Of a stretch of DNA of 23,365 nucleotides, positions 14,733-23,365 are shown piece by piece (the stretch's first letter is position 1; each line of letters opens with the position of its first letter). Made by a program: the position numbers and the translations under genes. The notes under the pieces were generated by a model, which was given only the letters and a program-made list of their open reading frames with translations, was not told where the DNA came from and did not search any database. The stretch comes from a virus: IMG/VR virus record IMGVR_UViG_3300037071_004614, positions 1 through 23,365 of that record; one strand, 5' to 3'.

Positions 14733-15164
14733 TCAACCTTCTATCCCAGGATAGGTGTAGCAGGCTTCTAGAATACGCTCATGGATAAATCGACTTACCA
14801 CAACTTTTCGTAATGTTTGAGAAATACGCGCATGGACAACACATCCATCATTCACAATAATAGCAGTATGTTGAGGGATAGAACGAAAACGCAAAATATA
14901 AATATCTCCAGGTAATGCTTCTTCTATAGGCTTTCTACGAAATCCACTATTATTCAACGTATCAAGAAGAAGTGTAGGAAAACTTAACTGCCATTGTGCT
15001 GTGTAAAACGGCACTACAAAATTCCTTGGGAGTAAACCAACACTCTTTCCAATACCTATTACCAAGTGTGCACAGTCAACACCAATGCCTTTACAACATT
15101 GAAAATGTTGGAATGGAGTATTCACCCACTCATAGGTTTCATGAACTATATCATCTCTATTCAT
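14733..15164 (-). CDS. NlpC/P60 cysteine peptidase, tail-associated (RcGTA gp14-like)
   Basis: 143 residues. Virion-tail peptidoglycan hydrolase of the NlpC/P60 family, used to open the cell wall during DNA entry. The active site is visible: Cys31 in GVDCAHLV, His99 in PQHTAII and a polar His111 (VVHARI). The segment ALPGDIYILRF (83-93) is the family's GD-lead strand. Position between DUF2163 and the hub gene matches the g13-g14-g15 order of the Rhodobacter gene transfer agent, so it most likely acts in the tail tip instead of cell lysis. The ATG at 15164 lies 9 bases after the DUF2163 stop. It is shorter and not permuted, unlike the hydrolase at 7861. Confidence 0.85.
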   Translation of the reverse strand: MNRDDIVHETYEWVNTPFQHFQCCKGIGVDCAHLVIGIGKSVGLLPRNFVVPFYTAQWQLSFPTLLLDTLNNSGFRRKPIEEALPGDIYILRFRSIPQHTAIIVNDGCVVHARISQTLRKVVVSRFIHERILEACYTYPGIEG

Positions 15165-15173
15165 ACATAGCTC

Positions 15174-16292
15174 TTAGTTAGGTGGAGTATAAAATTCTTG
15201 ATCTTCAAGTTTTCCAACAGAGGGATTGTAAAATACTGCCTCATTTGTTGGAACAAAGTCAAATCCCCGAAAGTTTATTTTATTATTAAATTTATTTTTA
15301 CATGTTGAAGCTTTTTTATCACATCCTGCAGTGACTTCAATAATATCTCCAGATTGTGGTAAACTTGGGAAAGGTAGATACGTCTGAATCAGCCCACTAT
15401 TATTAAATCGGATATCACGGTGTATACGGTCATTCTCACCACTCTTGAATATTATTCTTCCTTGATTGGCAAATCCACTTTCAAAACTTGTAGAGGTTTG
15501 TATAACTTTTCTATCTGTTGAGGTAGACGTTACTGTTCCTCTCTGCCAAAAATTTGTAGATTGCACAATAGTAAGAGTTATACTACTTTCGTTCGTTAGT
15601 GTTGCACTTAAAACAATCACAGAACTGGTAATTGAAGATATGGTAGCACTAACGTTATTTGCAGTAAGAGAACCTGAGACAACAACAACACTCCCTAACG
15701 TGTAGCCATCTTCTAGAAATGAACCGCCATCATTTCGTGTTATACTATTTGTTGGTGATCCTGCTACAGTACAAGGCATAGAATTTGAGATAGGAAATAT
15801 CTGTACTCTACAACGACTATCCCCTAAATCTGCATCACATGACGGAGAAAATATCCGTCCAATTTTTGTATCAAGCACTTGAGCAAGGCCACGCACTTCT
15901 ACTTGTATTAGCCCATCCATACGTGTAATCTCACCTACACGTCCAGTGCTTTCAATAATTTTTCCTAAGTTCAAATTCATATAATTGATAGTAAAAACAT
16001 CAACAGCAGCGTTATCAAGGAAACCATTTATGACAGCACTCTCAAAGTCTGGATAAAGAAAAGCACTCACTGTTAGTGTTCCTGGTACAAGAAATTCTGA
16101 AAAACGCACATCAGATATTTGGAAACCTTGGAGACTCAAGTAGACATCTTCACCTATTGTAAGATCACGTGTATGTGATGTGAAAGCATAGGTTACACCA
16201 AATACAGTATTAATTCTTATACAACGTGCAAGTGTTTTCCCTATCTTCGTTGTTAGGTATGTTTTAAAAGCGGTTAATACTGCCGTTCGCAT
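15174..16292 (-). CDS. Tail hub protein DUF2163/BR0599 type (RcGTA gp13-like)
   Basis: 372 residues. The N-terminal DUF2163 part (about 10-150) forms a hub around the distal tail; the BR0599-type C-terminus ends with CKNKFNN and FRGFDFVPT. Four Cys, at 152 and 161 (SPSCDADLGDSRC) and 324 and 331 (AGCDKKASTC), match the spacing of the iron-sulphur-binding Cys known in RcGTA gp13 and lambda gpL relatives. Between Cys161 and RGTVTS (about 168-245) an extra ~75-residue beta segment is inserted, with NDGGSFLEDGYTLGS at its start, a pattern seen in other phage tail proteins. The ATG at 16292 follows the DUF2460 stop by 2 bases; AAAGGTGG precedes it. Iron-sulphur binding is inferred, not shown. Confidence 0.85.
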   Translation of the reverse strand: MRTAVLTAFKTYLTTKIGKTLARCIRINTVFGVTYAFTSHTRDLTIGEDVYLSLQGFQISDVRFSEFLVPGTLTVSAFLYPDFESAVINGFLDNAAVDVFTINYMNLNLGKIIESTGRVGEITRMDGLIQVEVRGLAQVLDTKIGRIFSPSCDADLGDSRCRVQIFPISNSMPCTVAGSPTNSITRNDGGSFLEDGYTLGSVVVVSGSLTANNVSATISSITSSVIVLSATLTNESSITLTIVQSTNFWQRGTVTSTSTDRKVIQTSTSFESGFANQGRIIFKSGENDRIHRDIRFNNSGLIQTYLPFPSLPQSGDIIEVTAGCDKKASTCKNKFNNKINFRGFDFVPTNEAVFYNPSVGKLEDQEFYTPPN

Positions 16293-16294
16293 CG

Positions 16295-18673
16295 TTACCC
16301 ACCTTTGAATATTTCTCTACCATTATAGAGCTTAATAGGATTACGAACCTTTGGACGATCTATTGCAGCAACAGCATTCACAGTAGGTCTTCCAGTCGCC
16401 AATCCATCAGTATTTGGTTGATACCACGAAAAACCTACATTTCCAAAACGTGGGTTATTGACGTATGCTGGTTTCCACTTCTCTACTGAGTTTATATTTA
16501 ATTCCATAGTATCAGGATCAGCTCTCCAGTATGGATATCCTTGAAATGGAGGTATAGTGGGTGTTGTAAACTCATTTCCGTATTGACCTAGCCAATAACG
16601 TAATAAGTATTCATGCCCAATAGACACCGTATTAAAAGTCGCAGCTCGACTGCCACTAATCCATATAACCATTTCATATAAACGTCCACCAAAATGATCT
16701 GCTACGAGAGCAGAAGCAGGAAATATAGCCTTCCCTCCTATAGCGCAGTTATTAAAAGAATCAACATTGTATTTATCCCATTCTCTCTCTAAGTAATAAA
16801 GTCCATAATTTTTTGCACCTACAATTAGATAAGGGGTAATTCCTGGTGGATCACTTGTTGCTGTTGCAATACTATGTCCATGCTCTGAAAAAGTTCTAGA
16901 ACCATAAGAAGAACCACTTAAATATAACCTTCCATGATAAGCAAATGTCATCACATATAAATGCATATCATCATCTTCAGAAGATGATACTTGTGAAAAA
17001 GTCCCACCTTCGGGTATCTGAGGAAGAGGATTTAGAAAATATCCTGTAAGTGAATCAAAGCCATTTTCTAAAAGAATACTCCCATCATAACCAAGTATGC
17101 TTATAGACTTCGTTTTCATCCCAAAATTACTGAGTTCTAAACTGGTAATTTGCCCTGGTGCTCTATGCGAAAAGAGTGTTCTTTTATTTGCATCTTGTGG
17201 TACATGAGAAATAACAAAGCCAACGGTTATAGAATTATACCAACTTGCCATTTTAGAAAAAAATAGTGGATCTGTTGAGAACGGATAAAGAGTTGCTGCA
17301 GAACCGCCAGAGCTGAATTGCACATAATAATCTACGGCTTTAAAATCCTGTAAAGCTGGAAGTGCACATCCAGTCACAATAGTTGAGAATGGTTGTGGGT
17401 TATTGTATACCACCGTTGGCAATGTGTTCATGATTTCAATAAAACCAATAGATTCTATATCGTAAAAATCAAATCCACTTGGTATAGAAATAGATAGAAT
17501 ATCACTGTCAAATCGTGTTGGAACATCATATGTACCAGTCCATGATATTGTTCCTGTTGGTGGTGTTGCAAACGTTACTACACCTGTTGCTGGATTGATC
17601 GTTGGTTGTGGAGATGCAGCAACACTATTTATATAAACAACACAGGTACTTACCACAGGTTTCGTAATATTTCTCTGCTGAACAAATGCACCAGAAATAT
17701 AATTTTTTATGAGCTGAAATGTTGTGAGAACACCGTTTCCAGTCCCTATAACATGTTCATCTAAACACTGAAAGTCTGTGATATCCTTCATCCGAAAACC
17801 AGATAACCGACCTTTTCTACAAAGAAAGAAATGAAGAATAGTTTCCATATCTAATTTATTACGATACTCCTTAGAGATAATAAAACTTACTTTCGGTTCT
17901 GTGACATGTGTAACTCGTTCCATCTCACCACTATCGCTGTTAATAACAACAGCATTTACCCCTGGTCCTATAGAAGATCGTTCTGCATAGGGCTCTGGAA
18001 AGCGTGCCTCAACGAAATCGGGAATCTCAGATTCCTGAAGTATTGTTTCTAATGCAGTTGCACGTCTCTCTATAGCAGTAATCGGGGTATCAAACTGTTC
18101 AAAATTTTCAACAGATGTAGGGAGTTTTTCTATTATAAAATTTACTGGCGTATAGAACGTACCAGTCCATGTCAAGCTAAGTAAACCAGCAGGGGGAGTT
18201 GTAAACGTCACGATACCTGTTCCTGTTGTATAATCAACTGTGAATCCAGAAGTAATTGGTATAGTATCTCCAAATATTTGTATAGGAGAATTTGGGAGAA
18301 ATATAGGCCGAATATAGGTATGTGTGTCACCAGGAATACCAGAATTGTAATTTTTACATAATTGAAACTGTGTACGTACACCGTCAGCATTACCAAAATG
18401 TTGTGCCGTTGCTTGATAATCAGTAGGATCAAGTATCTTGAAGGTGTATCTATTTCCTAAACGTGCTCTATAAAAATCTATAATATAGCTCAAATCCGCT
18501 TGGTCACGTAAGGCTGGAGAAAAATTATATGTCCGTAACGGGTCTTGCCACATCCCTACCCGTTCTTCTTCTCCTTCACGCATACTATGCACTTGAGTCA
18601 TAAATTTAATCTCAACCTTTGCACCCAATGATATGAATGTATCCAGTGAGACATTATGAAAGTCAGTGATCAT
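16295..18673 (-). CDS. Distal tail protein with two DUF2460-like modules and a lectin-like C-terminus (RcGTA gp12-like)
   Basis: 792 residues, about four times a usual DUF2460 protein. Module A (about 1-200) has IDFYRARLGNRYTFKILDPTDYQA and DGVRTQFQLCKNY. Module B (about 255-415) has FFLCRKGRLSGFRMKDITDF and NGVLTTFQLIKNYISG, clearly a second copy. Both contain the TGIVTFTTPPAG or TGVVTFATPPTG strand. Residues about 440-700 form a beta-rich region with a LamG/concanavalin-like look (GRLYLSGSSYG, GGRLYEMVIWISG), and the last 70 residues end KLYNGREIFKGG. The ATG overlaps the tape measure stop (ATGA). Such distal tail rings contact receptors; the lectin-like domain would extend that role. Its order before DUF2163 matches RcGTA. 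Confidence 0.82.
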   Translation of the reverse strand: MITDFHNVSLDTFISLGAKVEIKFMTQVHSMREGEEERVGMWQDPLRTYNFSPALRDQADLSYIIDFYRARLGNRYTFKILDPTDYQATAQHFGNADGVRTQFQLCKNYNSGIPGDTHTYIRPIFLPNSPIQIFGDTIPITSGFTVDYTTGTGIVTFTTPPAGLLSLTWTGTFYTPVNFIIEKLPTSVENFEQFDTPITAIERRATALETILQESEIPDFVEARFPEPYAERSSIGPGVNAVVINSDSGEMERVTHVTEPKVSFIISKEYRNKLDMETILHFFLCRKGRLSGFRMKDITDFQCLDEHVIGTGNGVLTTFQLIKNYISGAFVQQRNITKPVVSTCVVYINSVAASPQPTINPATGVVTFATPPTGTISWTGTYDVPTRFDSDILSISIPSGFDFYDIESIGFIEIMNTLPTVVYNNPQPFSTIVTGCALPALQDFKAVDYYVQFSSGGSAATLYPFSTDPLFFSKMASWYNSITVGFVISHVPQDANKRTLFSHRAPGQITSLELSNFGMKTKSISILGYDGSILLENGFDSLTGYFLNPLPQIPEGGTFSQVSSSEDDDMHLYVMTFAYHGRLYLSGSSYGSRTFSEHGHSIATATSDPPGITPYLIVGAKNYGLYYLEREWDKYNVDSFNNCAIGGKAIFPASALVADHFGGRLYEMVIWISGSRAATFNTVSIGHEYLLRYWLGQYGNEFTTPTIPPFQGYPYWRADPDTMELNINSVEKWKPAYVNNPRFGNVGFSWYQPNTDGLATGRPTVNAVAAIDRPKVRNPIKLYNGREIFKGG

Positions 18674-21600
18674 CTGGTAAGTCCATCTCTTTTGTTCGCT
18701 CTATTTAAACGAGCGTAGACTTCTGACGCTATCTGTGATCCTGTCCGTCTACCCTGTTCTTCTGTGGTAACGTTTGGGAGCACAATATTAAACGCAAAAG
18801 TTCTACTACTATCCATTGCTGATGCTACATTCTTCTGCTGTGCTCTATTGAGAATAATTTCCCCTGGAGTGAGCATCGCTGGTACAGTATCCGTACCCAT
18901 CCCTGTAAATCCACCATTTTGAAAATGACGGATACCATGAATAGTCACCATACCTCCTGTTGCAGCACCAGGAAAATCCCCTCCTGTAAAACCTCCTGTA
19001 CCACCATAGGCTGATGCTGCTGCACCACCAAGCTTTAATATTCCACTCAGTAAACCACTATACCCTTTCGTGCTATCTGATGTCCCACTTAACGCCATTT
19101 GGAGTTCTTCAGCAAGTGGCTTAAATATAAGTATTTCTAATGTCATCTTCTTGATGTTTTCTATAACAATGTCTGCTAAGGATGAGAAGAAAATACCTGC
19201 CTTATCTAAGACAGAGAATTTAGTTTCTATGTCCTGTGTGGCTTGTCCAAGTCGTTCAACTTCCTCACGGAGTTTCTGTGCTTGGAGTGCGCGTCTGGAT
19301 TGGTCAGCATCCCGTAAATTTTGTCCAGAGGGAAGATTTCGTTCCAGTTCACGTGCTTGTGATTCTAAACTCCGTTGCCGTTTACTGATACTTTCCTGAA
19401 TCGTACTTTGCCGTTCTCCTGCTCTCCGCTCTAATGCTTGATCAAAATTAAGAATAAGGTCTTGAGCCCCACTTAGAACGTTGACAGAGAGTTTCTGAAA
19501 CTCTAGATTGAGATTTGATAAACTACCCAAACTATCTGTATATTGTCTCAGTGGACCGTTCAGTTCTTCATAGGAAAGTTTCAATTCTTTATTGGCACGT
19601 GCGAGAGCTAACGCTTCTTGGCGTTGTCGTGGATCAATAATTTGTTCATTTATTTCTCGAATCCTCTGCTTAAACTCTAGTTCTGCCTGTCGCTGTGTCA
19701 CATCCAATTGCAGCACATCTATTTGATCTTGAATCGCTCTATTTTCTTCTTCAATAGATCGAATATAGTCTTGAGACGTTTTTTTATTTTCTATGTTAAA
19801 GAGTTCAAGTGCCTGTGCACCACGCCGTATAGCATTCTCTTGTTGAGCAAAAAAACGCGGTGTTTGATTAGCAATATCTTCTGCTGTAACTCCTGTCTCC
19901 CTATATAAATCTCGTATAGCAGTAAGTATTGCAATTTCACGTTCGGCTTCTATACGGGTACGAGAACGGCCAGAAACTTGTATGTCTGTCAGACGTTCTA
20001 CTGATTTTAGAGTATCTTCATAGGCTGTCTGAATCGTATCTTGCTGCCGTAACATTTCACGTGTGGTTGTGGTAATCGTCTGAACGGTTGCTGCTGCTTG
20101 TTGCACAGGTCTTGGAGCACCAGCAGATTGTTTTTCTATATCTATCGACATACTAATTTGAGAGCCATCACCCCTATCTCTCACTGATGCAGCCTTCTCA
20201 GCACGTAAGGCTTCTCCAATAGACTTATTCAGTTCTGTACGTGTATCCGTTGGACGTGTCGCCACATATGCTTGAACAGCAGTTGCAGCAATCAGTGCAG
20301 CTCCCATAACTCTTGCTGGTGTAATCACCCCTCCACCAGCAAGTTCCGGTTTCATTGCTTCTTTAATATCTCTCTGAAGTGTAGACCCTTCATATGCTCC
20401 ACGGATAACCGGATTGGCTGGTTCAACATTCCCTATACTAATCCCACCTCTTGAACCAGGAATAATAGGTTGTCCCCCACTCATGTTTTGCCCGTTCATC
20501 GTAACAGAACCACTGAGGTTAATCGTTGCTGGTCCTGTGACAGTTGCTTGCATACTCCCTACATTCGCAACCTGTGATCCTACCGTTGTTTGTTCAACAG
20601 TGGTAGTCCGTGTAGGCTGACGTGCAGCACGATCTATATTTTGTGTAAGGTCAGAGAGGACACGTGAACTGGTCGGTACTCCCCTCATAGGAAAGGCACG
20701 TGCAAGTTCTCCTGGTGCCCCTGATTCTTCTGAAGTAATACCAATATTCCGTGCTGAGAGACTGATACGGAGTGCTGCTCGCTGGAACTGGAGTTCTTCT
20801 TCCCCTTGTTGCACCTGTGTAAGTTGTCGTAGTCTACCAGAAAGGACACCTGCCTCTACCGCTGCTTGTCGCATCGCTTCTGCTTGTTTCTTAAACGCTT
20901 CCGCTATTCTATCCGTTTGTGAGGCTGGCGCATTGGCAAGTATCGTTGCGTATTTTTCTTGAAGTTCCCGTATTTGGTCTAAAAAATCCCGTTCTACTTC
21001 AAGGATACCAGTAGTTGCACCCCCTTGAACAAGAGGAATCAATGCTCTCGTATTAGCAATTCTCTGCCGAATACCCAAGAGTGCCTGTTCCATCGTCTGT
21101 CCAAGTTTCGCTGCTTCTTGGAGGGCTAAGGCTTGCACTTCAGGCCCAAAGAATTGATTAATAACCGATTGTTTTGCTTTCTCTTTATCTCCAGTGCTGA
21201 GACGTTCAAATACTTCTGTACGCTCTAACGCTGTAACACGATCTAAAACTTTTCCATATGCTTCATATTCTATACTCAGCGAGGACATTCCACCTGTTGT
21301 TTTCTCAAGAAGGATAATTTGGTTTTGTAAATCTTGATTAAATATACGGAGTTCTTTATCTATTTTCTCTTGTGCTTCAAGCTGTGCACGTGTAGAGTCT
21401 GGTAAATTATCATTTGATTTTGCTTGTAACTGAAGTAACCGTTCTTGCTCTTTTTGCATATCCTCAAATTTCTTCTGTGCTCCTTCTAATCCTTCAGCAA
21501 ATTTATCCGCTGCTGTTTTCCCAAGGATCATAGATGCTATCAACCCTGCAAAAATAGCTACTCTTCCAATCAAACTCATATTAAGTAAGACATTTCCCAA

Positions 21601-23365
21601 GAATGCAAAAGCACGGACTAAGGTAAGAATACCTGTAATAAATGCTGCACTGGTGAGAAATACAAAGAGTTTTATAACTGATTCTAAGTTATCTCTGAGA
21701 AAGCGGAGAATATTTATGAGATATAGAAATGCTGCACCGAGTACATTGGTAATAAAATTGGCAAGTTGTGCAACCGCTACACGTGTTTCTTTTTCATTGA
21801 GGAAATCTGTCAGCGTTTTAAAGCCAGATATCAGTCCAGGCCCCACACCAGCATTGAGAGCAACTTGTTGGACTTCTGTAATAGCTGTTTTGAGAACATT
21901 GAATGCCCCACCTAATCTATTAATATTTTTAACAGCTTCTGAGCCATATCGTTTCTCAAACTCAGCAGCTAGACTGGTCAATACTTGCTCTACGCCAAGT
22001 GTCCCTCTTTGAATAGCTTGTGAGAGCTGTTGTGGGACCATCCCTAAACTCTCAGCCACAACACGGATAGAACCAGGGACAATATTACCTAACTGCTTTA
22101 CTAATTCTTCCGACTGTAAACGGCCTTTACCAAGGATATCAGTAAATACTTTTATTAATCCTGTCCCTTTTTCTGTATTTTGTCCCAATACTGCTTGGGC
22201 AGCAGCAATACCACGGAAGACTTTTTCTATTTTTTCTCCTTCTAAACTACTCCCCAATGCTGCTGCTGAAAGCCGTGCGTAATCCTCTCTGGTTTGTTGG
22301 AGTCCTAGTCCTAATTTTTTCGCTACATCTGCCGCAACAGCCATCCTACGGCTACCCTCTTCTACGTCATTGCGTGCTCCTGCTCTAAAGAGGGCAAACG
22401 TATTTTCAAAATCACGTCCAGTCTCAAAGAGTGTCTGTCCAAGTTGTTGTAGTTCACGGAGAATAGATCGTACTGTAAATAAGGCAAGAATAGCTATAGT
22501 AGCTGTGAGAGCACTATTAAAACCAGGAAGTGTATTCTGTGCCGTATCTCGTAAATTTCTATCTAAGGCATCCTTTTTCGCCTTAGCGGTAACGAGAGAA
22601 CCTTCAAATATTTGTGTTTGTCGTGCAGCTCTTTCTGATGCACGCCCAAACCCTTCTGTCGCTTCTCCCTGGAATATAAAAGGCTGAATACCTTGTTGCT
22701 GTCGAGTTTGTAAACCCCCTCCAATAGCCCCTGGTGCTTGAAGTAATTGCTGTTGTCCCGATGTCCCTGTAGGAAGTGCGAGCGTCTTTAATCGTAGATA
22801 GGTAGCATAGGCACGCTCTCCTATATCACTAAACTGTCGTACAGAAGCAGTTGCAGTCAGTGTCGCTTGCGAGAACGTTATCATAGAACGTGAGAGTGAT
22901 TGTACTTCAGTGTTTAACCTCATAATCTGAGTGACAGTCGCTCCCAACGCTGCAACATTTGTGAGAGCTGTACTTGTGGCAACAATAGCCGTTGTAGTTA
23001 TAGGTCCAGCCGCCGCTGTCGCTGCTTCTGCTGCTGGTGCAGGGGTTGCTCTGGTTCTCCGTACTCTGGTAGCAGCGTCCCCTACTCTTCCACTCAGGGT
23101 TGCTGTTTCACGCATCAAGGTATTTAAACCAGTAAGGTCTGAGCGTATTTCACGGATAATATCTCGTAGTTGTCGAAAACTATCTCCCATCCGTGCCCCA
23201 TAATCCGCAGTACGGATACTTTGCAGGGTATAATTTAATCGCCCTAGCTCTTGCACCACACTTTGAATCATGGTGAGAAAATTCCGCCCACCAGATACGA
23301 GACGGTTAAAGGTATCGGCTAATCTATTAAAATTAAGTTCATCAACCGTGCGAGCTGCCGTCTCT
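18670..23365 (-). CDS. Tape measure protein (5' end outside window)
   Basis: Sets tail length and is ejected with DNA. The frame is open to the window edge: upstream of the first internal ATG (23271) 31 more sense codons are seen without a stop, so the true start is outside and at least 1564 residues are coded. A hydrophobic segment at about 245-270 (counting from 23271) leads into a tape-measure N-terminal-type domain (about 275-475; motifs LQSEELVKQLGNIVPGSIRV, RLGGAFNVLKTAI). A larger hydrophobic zone is at 504-577, coiled coils follow near 580-660 and 1165-1300, and the Gly-rich end carries GTDTVPAMLTPGEIILNRA (about 1455-1475), typical of tape measure C-termini. The stop overlaps the DUF2460 start. 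The internal ATG is not the start. Confidence 0.92.
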   Translation of the reverse strand, partial: ETAARTVDELNFNRLADTFNRLVSGGRNFLTMIQSVVQELGRLNYTLQSIRTADYGARMGDSFRQLRDIIREIRSDLTGLNTLMRETATLSGRVGDAATRVRRTRATPAPAAEAATAAAGPITTTAIVATSTALTNVAALGATVTQIMRLNTEVQSLSRSMITFSQATLTATASVRQFSDIGERAYATYLRLKTLALPTGTSGQQQLLQAPGAIGGGLQTRQQQGIQPFIFQGEATEGFGRASERAARQTQIFEGSLVTAKAKKDALDRNLRDTAQNTLPGFNSALTATIAILALFTVRSILRELQQLGQTLFETGRDFENTFALFRAGARNDVEEGSRRMAVAADVAKKLGLGLQQTREDYARLSAAALGSSLEGEKIEKVFRGIAAAQAVLGQNTEKGTGLIKVFTDILGKGRLQSEELVKQLGNIVPGSIRVVAESLGMVPQQLSQAIQRGTLGVEQVLTSLAAEFEKRYGSEAVKNINRLGGAFNVLKTAITEVQQVALNAGVGPGLISGFKTLTDFLNEKETRVAVAQLANFITNVLGAAFLYLINILRFLRDNLESVIKLFVFLTSAAFITGILTLVRAFAFLGNVLLNMSLIGRVAIFAGLIASMILGKTAADKFAEGLEGAQKKFEDMQKEQERLLQLQAKSNDNLPDSTRAQLEAQEKIDKELRIFNQDLQNQIILLEKTTGGMSSLSIEYEAYGKVLDRVTALERTEVFERLSTGDKEKAKQSVINQFFGPEVQALALQEAAKLGQTMEQALLGIRQRIANTRALIPLVQGGATTGILEVERDFLDQIRELQEKYATILANAPASQTDRIAEAFKKQAEAMRQAAVEAGVLSGRLRQLTQVQQGEEELQFQRAALRISLSARNIGITSEESGAPGELARAFPMRGVPTSSRVLSDLTQNIDRAARQPTRTTTVEQTTVGSQVANVGSMQATVTGPATINLSGSVTMNGQNMSGGQPIIPGSRGGISIGNVEPANPVIRGAYEGSTLQRDIKEAMKPELAGGGVITPARVMGAALIAATAVQAYVATRPTDTRTELNKSIGEALRAEKAASVRDRGDGSQISMSIDIEKQSAGAPRPVQQAAATVQTITTTTREMLRQQDTIQTAYEDTLKSVERLTDIQVSGRSRTRIEAEREIAILTAIRDLYRETGVTAEDIANQTPRFFAQQENAIRRGAQALELFNIENKKTSQDYIRSIEEENRAIQDQIDVLQLDVTQRQAELEFKQRIREINEQIIDPRQRQEALALARANKELKLSYEELNGPLRQYTDSLGSLSNLNLEFQKLSVNVLSGAQDLILNFDQALERRAGERQSTIQESISKRQRSLESQARELERNLPSGQNLRDADQSRRALQAQKLREEVERLGQATQDIETKFSVLDKAGIFFSSLADIVIENIKKMTLEILIFKPLAEELQMALSGTSDSTKGYSGLLSGILKLGGAAASAYGGTGGFTGGDFPGAATGGMVTIHGIRHFQNGGFTGMGTDTVPAMLTPGEIILNRAQQKNVASAMDSSRTFAFNIVLPNVTTEEQGRRTGSQIASEVYARLNRANKRDGLTR

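Noticed and set aside
14733-15164. NlpC/P60 gene as the endolysin
   Set aside because: Its place between DUF2163 and the hub gene matches the tail-tip peptidase of RcGTA-like modules, not a lysis cassette.
23269-23271. ATG at 23271 as the start of the tape measure gene
   Set aside because: The frame continues upstream for 31 sense codons to the window edge, so the ATG is internal.
1-23365. tRNA genes, CRISPR array, integrase or insertion sequence
   Set aside because: No cloverleaf-like short gene, spaced identical repeats, recombinase motifs or terminal inverted repeats could be recognised; nearly all bases are in the 16 genes.

Overview
The window is a block of a tailed bacteriophage (or prophage) genome. 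All 16 genes lie on the minus strand, so transcription runs from the right end to the left end, and they are packed almost without gaps: several pairs share a 4-base overlap of stop and start, and the largest gap is about 95 bases. No stretch of 300 bases lacks a gene. I see no tRNA, rRNA, CRISPR array, insertion sequence, integrase or attachment site. Both ends cut through genes: the tape measure protein at the right and the major capsid protein at the left.

Layout in order of transcription. (1) Tail, 23365 to 9287: a very long tape measure protein, then a four-gene module in the same order as the distal-tail/host-interaction genes g12-g15 of the Rhodobacter gene transfer agent (DUF2460, DUF2163 with four Cys, NlpC/P60 peptidase, large hub protein), then a LamG-bearing fibre or receptor-binding protein. 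(2) Lysis and accessory block, 9225 to 7103: a PKD/Ig-like small protein, a DUF3309 membrane microprotein, a holin-like two-helix protein, a permuted-papain hydrolase overlapping it by 4 bases, a second PKD/Ig-like paralogue, and a membrane-anchored coiled-coil protein. (3) An AT-rich pair, 7094 to 6016: a MazG-like nucleotide pyrophosphohydrolase coupled by a 4-base overlap to a proteasome/HslV-like N-terminal-threonine hydrolase. (4) Packaging and head, 5921 to 1: small and large terminase, a Cys-rich unknown, portal, a scaffold-like protein and an SU10-type (DUF5309) major capsid protein.

A long tape measure with no contractile sheath gene in view suggests a long, non-contractile (siphovirus) tail. 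The host is probably a Gram-negative bacterium. The RcGTA-type tail tip and the DUF3309 protein fit a proteobacterium, perhaps an alphaproteobacterium, but the sequence does not settle this. The gene products act together: terminase packages DNA through the portal into a capsid of the MCP assembled on the scaffold; the tail hub, peptidase and fibre recognise and cross the cell envelope; the holin-like protein and hydrolase probably release progeny. The most unusual features are the stand-alone proteasome-like hydrolase joined to a MazG enzyme, a beta-propeller inserted in the tail hub, a doubled DUF2460 protein with its own lectin-like domain, and the paired PKD-like proteins bracketing the lysis genes.
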